From the NCBI RefSeq assembly GCF_032884065.1, contig NC_088881.1, positions 3,282,001 to 3,346,000 of the forward strand: a stretch of 64,000 nt of DNA. Reading direction: 5' to 3'. This document shows, in pieces, positions 55,358-64,000 of this stretch. The position numbers were made by a program, and so were the translations under genes. Each line of letters starts with the position of its first letter. The first letter of the stretch is position 1. The notes beneath the pieces are model-generated. The model was not told the origin of the DNA and did no database searches. It saw only the letters and a list, made by a program, of their open reading frames with translations. This DNA comes from Artemia franciscana. Taxonomy: Eukaryota; Arthropoda; Branchiopoda; Anostraca; Artemiidae.

Positions 55358-58181
55358 GTAGTTAAAATGACATGAAAAACTAACAGAAAAAAGAAATTAT
55401 TCCCTTTCAGAGGAGGGAGTGGGGAGACTTTATATTCTGTGTAAAAAATTTGTTTGACAAGATTTGTGCAGTTTCAGGTACTTGAAACAATTTTTTGAGT
55501 TACAACATTTTACGGCACTCCCAGATTAACTTCCGGTCTCTTTAAATAAAAATAATAGAATGGGGCACACCTTGTTTAGCTAAATACATCTTTCTCCTGT
55601 CATTGCTGCATATTGACACTTCGTAAACAGGGCAATTTAACAACCACAGAATGCTGATGAACATCTGTCTTGACTATTTTAATACCTTGTTAAAATTTTG
55701 GCAAATTATTCAAATTGGCTGAATATATCAGTTTATATGTATAACAATTGTGACAGTAACTTTGTATACCTACAGCAGTATACCTTTGAAGTGAGCGGAG
55801 GTAGCGTTTTTGGTTGCCTTCTGACCAAGGGCGCCCGCAGAAAATTTTCCTGGGGGGGGGCAGACATCAGAATAGATGTGGTGGGTGAAGTGAGCAGGCG
55901 AATGTATTTAAGGATATATTTTTCTTATGAATAAGTTTACTTTTAAATACATTTAGTAAAAAAAAAATCTTAAACAAAAAAATGAAGGAACTTTGCAAAA
56001 AAATGAAGTAAAACTGATCAAATTTTTACCTATTTATTTATTTATTATTAGCAAAATTTTATTTTTGTTAAGACAAGTCCCCCAATTTCAAATTAAACTT
56101 TTTATTACAAGAAAATCTTATTAAATACTTTATGATAACAAATTGAAAGTAATGAACCAATTGTATTAATCTTGTTTTTAAAACTAAAAACATAATTTTG
56201 ACGAAAACTGACACATATACAGAATTGACTTTTTATGCTGATTCTAAATATATTTAAATTCATGCATAGTTTATTACCCACAAGAAACTACGAATCTAAC
56301 AAAAATTGCGTTATTTTCAAAAAAGGGGGAAACACCCCCAAAAAGGCAAATGATTTTAGTAAAAATCTCTTTATCAAATTGATCAAATGAGAGAGCCCTA
56401 CCGTAGAGGTTTAGAGTTCCAATCTGGAACATGTGAATTTTTTTTTTTTCAGAAGAAAGACTATGAATAGGTCTTTTTTTCTGGGGTGATCGTATCCAAA
56501 CCAAGGCCTAGAAGATTGGGAGACAGCTAATTTGAACGCAAGGTAAAAGTTGTTTTAGTTACCTTAAAGATCGTGCTACAGAAAAGTGTTTTCCTGCCAA
56601 TTTAGGGCACCAAAATACGACTTTGCCGCAATAAGGACTATTTTTTGATCAATTTAAAACTCTGAGAAGCTAGTCGATTTAAAAATATCAAAAACCTATA
56701 TTTTACGGTTCCCAGTTACAGAGGAGGCAGTGCTGCCTCCTCATAAGATTCAACGAAATATATTCGCTTTATTCTTTTGAATAGTCGGTGTGGGGGTGGA
56801 TCTCTAAAAAAACACATTTTAATGGTCAAGTAAACCTATAAAGAGGTATGGAACTACGAATTAATTAAAATATTTCTCTATGTAGCATAAAATCTTACAA
56901 TCCCACGCTTAGGCAAGTGGAAAAGTTGAGATGGACTGTCATGAGCCTCGCTGTGGATTTCTTTTTTGGTGGGGGGGGGGGGCTCTTCGTACATCCAAAA
57001 TATGAAATAAAAATTAAACAAAAAACAGTAGAAAAAGGGACTTATGAACAAAACTATTCATCGCAAATTTTAAAGCATATTCAAATTTTTTCCGAATTTT
57101 GAATTGCAATCAAACATTTTAAATCTTAAACAGAAAAACTAAAAATATAAGGTGGTACTGGTCAGTACAAAATTATTGATATTACATTTTAACAGCAAAA
57201 AGCCAGGGGTTAAAGGGGTCAGTATCCCACGTTATATCTTGGTTAGACCTGGGAATGATTTGTAAAATAACCAGAGATAAAATTTTAAAAACTGTTTGAT
57301 CAACCGAAAGTTAGAAGCAGCTTTTAAACCTATTTTAAGAGAAACTATTCTTTATAGGAGGGGGATGTCTCCTTTTTAACTCCTTGTGCTTTACTATGAA
57401 GTTTGACTTTTTGTCCAAATTCTTTAAGGACACTTACTGAAACACAAGGGCCATTGAACTGAAAAAAAAGGTTTTTTAAAACACTAAAATCTTTAGCTTA
57501 ATGAGCAAGGGGCTGATGATGGGTTAGTCAGTAGTGTAGGGGCCAATACAACTAAACTAAGCTCATTAGCATAGCCGTAGATCAGAGATTGAAATATCCT
57601 TTCAAATGAACCCCTTACCAGAATCCTATGTCCGCTGGCTCAATATTATCAGCCTTGAGAAAACAACAGGAGCTCAAAATCACAGAAATCACGGGAAAAA
57701 GGGATTGTCTTAGTTTTTGTTTTGGGGACATCACCCCCACCCCCCGTAAAAATGGCATTGACAGCAATATGGACTGTTAAATATTTACCCAATTAGAAAT
57801 CATCAGGGGTAGATACGAAATTAACGTTTCGGGAGGGATCAAGTAAAATTTGGCACCCGATCCGTGTTTTTGGTCCGTCTGACACCATAATTGGTGCAAT
57901 TTTTTCTCTTCTTTTTTTTTTTGGGGGGGGGTGTGCTCCTACAACCAGGCCCTGGATGTGCTTCTTAGAAACGTGATTGCCAATGGGGTCTTATAGTGAC
58001 TTTGAGCAGAGGCGTTCCTCCCGCAGCATTGTAGACAATAGAGCAAAAGCCTTCATTTTTTAGTAACGGGTAGTTCTTCCAAATTCAGGTGGGCTTTGAC
58101 AGCCAGTTTACCTCCTTATTGTGCTATTTTAAGATGGACTGCCTCAATATCAAGAAATTTTTTGTAGATATGAGTAGGTTA
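55357..58181. other. Interval with old family A relics, no gene recognised
   Basis: At 56225-56575 (minus) the order TATGCTGATTCTAAATATAT, GGGGGAAACACCCCC, GGTGATCGTATC shows a strongly diverged family A copy. At 57330-57520 (plus) GCTTTACTATGAAGTTTGAC and AATCTTTAGCTTAATGAGC are another. A single hAT-like phrase AAGGGCGCCCGCAGAAAATT (55828-55847) followed by a G run has no partner. G-run tracts lie at 56971-56981 and 57925-57932. Confidence 0.55.
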
Positions 58182-59007
58182 TCAAACAGTTCGTGGTAAC
58201 GATCAAACAGTTCGATCCGGCTCAATAGTAACAAAAACTCTAAAAAATTGAATTTTGATATCAATAGCTACATCAAAAGAATCGCATTTTAATGCTGATT
58301 TTAAATATATAAGTTTATATAATATAAGTTTAGTCTTACCCATCAAAAGTTACGAGCCTGAGAATATTTGCCTTATTTAGGAAAATAGGGGGAAACACCC
58401 CCTAAAAGTCGTAGAAACTTAACGAAAATGACACCATCAAATTCAACATATCAGAGAACCCTACTGTAGTAGTTTCAAGCTCCTATCTACAAAAATGTGG
58501 AATTTTGTATTTTTTGCCAGAAGACAAATCACGGGTGCGTGTTTATTTTTTTTTTTTATTTTTTTTTTCCCAGGGGTCATCGTATCGACCAAGTGGTCCT
58601 AGAATGTCGCAAGAGGGCTCATTCTAATGGAAATGAAAAGTTCTAGTACCCTTTTTAAGTGACCGAAAAAATTGGAGGGCATCTAGGCCCCCTCCCACGC
58701 TCATTGTTTTCCCAAAGTCAACGGATTAAAATTTTGAGATAGCCATTTTGTTCAGCATAGTCTAAAACCATAATAACTATGTCTTTGGGGATGACTTACT
58801 CCCCCACAGTCCCTGGGGGAGGGGCTGCAAGTTACAAACTTCGAACTGTGTTTACATATAATAATGGTTATTGGGAAGTGTACAGACGTTTTCAGGGGGA
58901 TTTTTTTGGTTTTGGGGGTAGGGTTGAGGGGAGGGGGCTATGTGGGAGGATCTTTCCTTGGAGAAAAATGTCATGGGGGAAGAAAAATTCAATGAAAAGG
59001 GCGCAGG
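58182..59007 (-). repeat. Family A repeat, copy A5 (truncated)
   Basis: Begins TCAAACAGTTCGTGGTAACG and then restarts within a few bases (ATCAAACAGTTCGATCCGG), a damaged terminal palindrome. It runs through the body in minus orientation and stops at GAAAAGGGCGCAGG. The S segment then follows. Confidence 0.85.
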
Positions 59008-59022
59008 GCGCAAGACGAATCT

Positions 59023-59327
59023 GGTCACGTTAGAAAAAAACGTCAAATTCAGAGCTTAATATACAATGCTGGGTGTTCGGAGTCTCTCTATTATGGAGTA
59101 TAATTTGAAAATAACACAACTATATGAGCGATAAAACATATATACCACAACCATAACTCAACTAACGAAAGAACTGCTAAGAGATAACACAACTATAAAG
59201 CGAAAACAGGTGAAAACTAACGGGAAAATGAACGAACTAAGAGGTGGAAGGGGCCCAGAGAAAAAATTTAATCCTTTTCCAATTTTGAGCCTAACTTCCG
59301 CAAAGGAGTAATAATGTCAGAAGCCCC
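59023..59327 (-). repeat. S segment, 305-bp dispersed repeat, copy 2
   Basis: The reverse complement of 2915-3219, from TGGTCACGTTAGAAAAAAAC to GAAGCCCC, with the same end points and only scattered differences. It lies between family A copies A5 and A6. Confidence 0.8.
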
Positions 59328-59349
59328 GAAATACCGAATTATTTTCTTT

Positions 59350-61080
59350 TCAAACAGTTCGTGGTAACGAACTGTAGTAAGGAGCGACCCGGCTCAATAG
59401 TAAACGAAACTCTAAATAACGGAATTTTGATGCTAAAATATACATCAAAAGAATCGGATTTTAATGCTGATTTTAAATATATAAGTTTCATCAAATTTGG
59501 TCTTTGTAATCAAAAGTTACGAGCCTGAGCAAATTTGTCTTATTTTAGAAAATAGGGAAAAACACCCCCTAAAAGTCACAGAATCTTAACGAAAATCACA
59601 CTATCGCATTCAGCGCATTAGAGAACCCTATAGCCAAATTTTCAAGCTCCTATCTACAAAAATGTGGAATTTCGTATTTTTTGCCAGAAGACAAATCACG
59701 GGTGCGTGTTTATTTGTTGTTTTTTTTCCCCAGGGGTCATAGTATCGACCAAGTGGTCCTAGAATTTTGCAAGAGGGCTCATTCTAACAGAAATAAAAAC
59801 TTCTAGTGCCCTTTTTAAGTGACCAAAAAAATTGGAGGGCACCTAGGACCCCTCCCACGCTTATTTTTTCTCCAAACTCAACAGATCAAAATTTTGAGAT
59901 AGCCATTTTGTTCCGCATAGTCAAAAACCATAATAACTATGTCTTTGGGAGTGAATTACTCCCCCAAAGTCCCTGGGGGAGGGGCTGCAAGTTACAAACT
60001 TCGACCAGTGTTTTCATATAATAATGGTTATTGGGAAGTGTACAGTCGTTTTCAGGGGATTTTTTTGGTTTTGGGGGTGAGGTTGAGGGGAGGGGGCTAT
60101 GTGGGAGGATCTTTCCTTTGAGAAATATGTCATGGGGGAACAGAAATTCAATGAAAAGGGCGCAAGATTTTCTAAAATTACTATAAAAAAAAACAATGAA
60201 AAAATAAACATGGAAAAATTCTTTCAATTGAAAGTAAGGAGTACCATTGAAACTTAAAACGAACATAGATTATTACGCATATGAGGGGTTTTAAAAATAC
60301 TTTAGCATAAAGAGCAAGGTATTTAGGAGGAGATAAATACCTCGCTCTTTATGCTATAGTATTTTTAGTAATTTCAACTATTTATTCTACGGCCTTTCTG
60401 ATTCAGGGGTCATTCTTGAAGAATCGTCACAAAACTTACGATTTAGTGTAAAGAGCAAGGTATTAACGAGGGTAACAACCCCCTCATATACATAATAAAA
60501 ATTTAAGAATATATAAGTTTGTTACGTAAGTTAATTCTTAAGTTACGTATATTTTTTACTAATAAAAAATATGTTAAAAATTAAAATTTATAGTTGCCTT
60601 TTTGTGTAACCGAAAAATTGCATGGCAACTAGGCCTCCTTCCCCATCCCATATTTCTCAAAATCGTCTGATCAGAACTAAGGGAAAGCCATTTAGCCAAA
60701 AAAGGAATTAAAATGTAAATTTCATTTTAATAATTTATGTGTGGAGAGCCAAAATCAAACATTAATTCAAAAACGTTCAGAAATTACAAAAAAAACTAGT
60801 TTTTCTAACTGAAAGTAAGGAGCGACATTAAAACTTAAAACGAACAGAAATTACTCCGTATATGAAATGGGTTGTCCCCTCCGCAATCCTTCGCTCTTTA
60901 CGCTAAAGTTTGACTCTTTACCACAATTCTGCTTTTTAAAACAATTAAAAGCTTTAGCATAAAGAGCAAGGGATTGCAGAGGGGACAACCCATTTTACAT
61001 ACGGAGTAATTTCTGTTTGTTTTAAGTTTTAATGTCGCTCCTTACTTTCAGTTAGAAAAATTAGTTTTTTTATGTAATAT
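59350..61080 (-). repeat. Family A repeat, copy A6 (near complete)
   Basis: The minus-oriented copy starts TCAAACAGTTCGTGGTAACG (59350), continues through the body and the second hairpin (60295-60368), and ends in the large hairpin (60786-61080) with donor-like GT at 60815 and acceptor-like AG ending 61051 (237 bp). It is the cleanest minus-strand copy. Frames at 59937-60266 and 60014-60211 are versions of the small body frame seen in A1, broken by a one-base length change. Confidence 0.9.
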
Positions 61081-62639
61081 AACTAAGGAGAGTTATTAGG
61101 CCTGACGTTTTGTGTGCACGAAGCCAAATTTAGTTTATATGAATTCATCACAAACTGCATATTGAAAGGTTCTAGATGTGCAATGGACTGAAGACCTTCA
61201 ATGAACGTTATGTCCCCCGGATTCCCCCCACCCCCTAGCCAGTTACAAAACGGCCCAGGCGCTTTGTGTAAACTTGAGATTGGGTTATTGGGTATTATAA
61301 AAATCAAGGGTTTGGGGTTTGTATTGTAGATATTGTAACAGGTAATGTTACAACATTAAAGCCAACTATGATACTTACACATTGACTAATGAAGTCAAGC
61401 GTTTTCAACTGGATGTCCTAAGAATTTTGTGAACCCACACCCCATGGTTAAGAAATATAAAATTAGATGAAACGAATTAATGATTGAGGTAAGCCTCGAA
61501 TTTTTTGCAAGAAAATCATGGGATATTCTTAATCCTCAGCAGCACCCTTGAGCTGATTTAGGACGGTCGCGCTCTGATCGTCAAGTGATCATTGACTAAT
61601 AAAGATCATCGTAATCATCGTGCTCTGATCATCAACTAATGAAGAGTGAAGACAGAGTGGGATGAGTGTTGACCAAAGGGAGTTCGGATAGGTACGAGAC
61701 AAAATAAAAATGTTTTTGAACATCAGGGAGTCAAACATGGAGCGTGGCAAAAATCGTTAGAAGCTTCTCAGGAAATAGAGGCAAACCATGATTGCATTTG
61801 AAAATTCAGGACTAGGGAGTGAGTGGCAGCAAAGGCCTGAAGAGGCTCTAACGTAAATCGTAAAAATTGAAAGTCCTTGTGTGACAGAGATGGGAATACA
61901 TTATGAGACAAGAACTCTGTATATGTAAGCCCAGGATAAGTCCATGGGATAATAGATGTCGGATATCTATTATCCCATGATGTCGGGTATCGATTATAGA
62001 TGTCGAATATTATCAGGATAATAGATGTCGCAGACGCAAAGGAAGATAACCAAACAAACACTTTGTAGTAAGTTTTATTACTGCTTTTGTCTTTCACGCA
62101 AAACAGCTTGCGGATAACAGTTGCAGGAAAAAGTACTGTCTTTGACTTTCTTCTGTGTGCAGTAATTAATGATTTTTTTTCTAACCTCCCCGGGGACGCC
62201 TCATCATCAACAAACTAAGGTAAAGCTAATTAATATAGCTACAAGAATTAAAAAAAATATCTGACTCCGAAAACAATAATGAGTAAGATGTAACTGCCAC
62301 TACCCGATTAGCTGCGGCTTTTCATTTACTGATTGACAATATTTTTTTGACGATAGCCCTAACCTAGCCTACTACCGTGAAGCTGCCTAATTGAACTTAA
62401 CCTAAATACCAACCCAACCCCACACACCCACAAACCCAGTGACACCCACTCACCCACACATAACCACCTAACCCACCCTACCTAGCCTAGGCTATCAAAA
62501 CCTAACCTAACAACAACTAACAATACTACTGCTACTACTACTATAACTTGTACCTGACCAGCCCTACGCACCCACCGAACAAGCCAAACCCACCCAAAAC
62601 AATACGAGCACCCCTTTGATAAGAACCATATACACTCCA
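61081..62639. other. Interval without a recognisable gene
   Basis: Includes a duplicated phrase with GCTCTGATCGTCAA / GCTCTGATCATCAA (61570, 61621), short repeats of ATAGATGTCG (about 61955-62035) and a G-poor ACCC/CTAA-rich stretch (62380-62600). The 109-codon minus frame 61768-62097 overlaps the ATAGATGTCG repeats and has no family features. Confidence 0.5.
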
Positions 62640-64000
62640 CGGACATAACTTACAATGCCTGCCCCCGGGCCCTGTGGGCTGGGTCGACACGAAAGTTTTT
62701 GTTATTTGACCTTTGAACAACTTTTATAAAAAATGGCTATCTCAAAATTTGTCTCGAATGGATTTGGGGAAAAAGGGTGTGGGGAGGCTATTTGCCCTCC
62801 AATTGTATTTCGACAATTAAAATGTGAACCTTGGGGGTTTTGTTGACAATGGCTATCTCAAAACTTGTATCGGATGGGTTTGAAGGGGGGGGGGGAGAAA
62901 GGGTGCGGAGGGAGGAGCTATTTACCCTCCGATCTTCCAGAGTTTTCGTTGTATGATCTTTGAACTTTAAAAAAAGGCTATCTCAAAGTACTAATCAGGT
63001 GTGTTTGACGAAAAAAGGGTTTGGAGGGGGGAAAGGTACAGGTGCCCTCTGATCTCTTTTGATTGTTAAAAATTGACCTAGAACTTTCAATTTCTGATCA
63101 AATGAGCCCTCTCTGAAGTTTATAGGAGCATCCTTCTATAAGAATCATATATGCTCCGGGCATAACTTACAACTCCTCCCCTCGGCACTGGAGTGTTTTA
63201 TCGACACTGAAGTTTTTCTTGTCTGACCTTTGAACTATTTTTAACAAAATCATTGCCTCAAAATTTTTGTCGGATGGACTCGGGGTAAAAGGCGTGGGGG
63301 GGGGGTTGTTGCCCTCGGATCTCTTTTGAATTGTAAAAAGTGAAGTATAACTTTTAATTTCCAATCAAATGAGGCTTCTCTGAAGATTATACATGTCAAC
63401 ACCGGAGTTTTTTTTATCTGACCTTTAAACTATTTTTAACAAAGTGGCTGTCTCAAAATTTTATCGGATACAGGGGCGTGAGCGAGGGCCTAGTTGCCCT
63501 CCGATCTCTTTTGACTCTTAAAAGCTGAACTAAAACTTGCAATTTCTAATCAAATGAGCCTTCTCCGAATTTTATACGAGCATCCTTACCATAAGAACAA
63601 TATATCCCCCCTAGTGCATAGCTTAAAAACCTGTCCCCGGGCCCTAGAGGGTTTTCCCGACCCCAGAGTTTTATTATATGATATTTGGAATATTTTAAAA
63701 AAATGGCTATTTCAATGTAATTATTGAATGGGTTGGAGGAAAAAGGGCGTGGACCCGGCTAGTTGCCCTCCAATCTCTTTTGACTCTTAAGAAATTAACT
63801 AGAGATTTCAATTTCCAATCAAATGAGCCCTTTACGAAGTTTATACGAGTGTTCCTTTCATAAGGATCATATATGCCCCCAGAGCATAACTTACAACGCC
63901 TGTCCCGGGCCCTGTGGGATTGCATCGACACGAGAGTTTTTCTTATCTGACCTTTGAACTATTTTTAACAAAATGGATATCTCAAAGTCTGTATCTCAAA
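62640..64000. repeat. Tandem array, about 270-bp units, continuing past the window end
   Basis: ATAACTTACAA-type phrases at 62646, 63163, about 63610 and 63888, and CTGACCTTTGAACTATTTTT-type phrases at 62708, about 62950, 63220, 63419, 63676 and 63948. The full module is about 270 bp, with extra short internal copies. The order GGCTATCTCAAAATTT, TTGCCCTCC, AACTTTCAATTTCC, CAAATGAGCCCTCT parallels the 435-bp array and the family A body. Confidence 0.82.

Noticed and set aside
55828-55860. hAT-like terminus AAGGGCGCCCGCAG
   Set aside because: No inverted partner or target duplication found. Single hAT-like ends at about 36968 and 39357 were rejected for the same reason.
61768-62097. 109-codon minus frame
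   Set aside because: It overlaps ATAGATGTCG repeats, which create the NRYPTS-like repetition; no family was recognised.
62380-62600. CCTAACCTAACC-type telomere-like sequence
   Set aside because: Irregular and short, mixed with ACCC and CTACTA runs; not a TTAGG array.

Overview
This window looks like repeat-rich intergenic DNA from an animal, most likely an arthropod nuclear genome. It is A+T-rich, has almost no long open frames, and is packed with dead copies of eukaryotic transposons: LINEs, a Penelope-like element, a hAT element, a Helitron, a Polinton/Maverick remnant, tRNA-derived SINE sequence, and many tandem or foldback repeats. The mix, and the dominant repeat family, remind me of branchiopod crustaceans such as brine shrimp. 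That guess comes from memory and is untested. No intact conventional host gene is visible. The best host-gene candidate is one signal-peptide first exon with a good splice donor (minus strand, 4588-4725).

Layout. The commonest component is a non-coding modular repeat, called family A here. Major copies lie at 1237-3705, 7685-9619, 16542-17621, 23987-27066 (a head-to-head double copy), 31855-33357, 58182-59007 and 59350-61080. Older fragments lie at 7190-7690, 36320-36402, 56225-56575 and 57330-57520. A complete copy has a hairpin of about 300 bp at one end, a body of 1.5-2 kb, and a 20-bp palindrome followed by TTTGA at the other. Small inverted-repeat elements sit at 5270-5626 and 6442-6783. 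Tandem arrays lie at 18130-18783 (131-bp unit), 19130-20990 (about 280-370 bp), 28780-29200 (about 155 bp), 40499-41760, 50194-51679 (435 bp) and 62640 to the window end (about 270 bp).

Decayed retroelements: a CR1/L2-like LINE on plus (22084-23868), a LINE C-terminal fragment (27229-27740), a 5'-truncated LINE on minus (29207-30419) and a Penelope-like element with GIY-YIG endonuclease on minus (38575-39262).

The most interesting part is 41.7-49.7 kb. A decayed Polinton/Maverick (adintovirus-like) element has integrase, SH3/chromodomain, a basic minor-capsid-like protein and a penton-like protein on plus. Facing it on minus are accessory frames that include a cysteine-rich protein and a convincing CARD (death-fold) domain with one stop codon. 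A hAT transposon of 2,985 bp, with matching terminal inverted repeats and a perfect 8-bp target duplication, has inserted into the cysteine-rich minus-strand frame. Next comes a tandem array, then a Helitron (about 52315-55306) with two partial Rep/helicase copies and a textbook 3' hairpin plus CTAG.

Insertion history that can be read: the hAT element came after the Polinton; a ~194-bp insert came after the family A copy at 7685; a 305-bp unit (S) lies among family A sequence at two loci.
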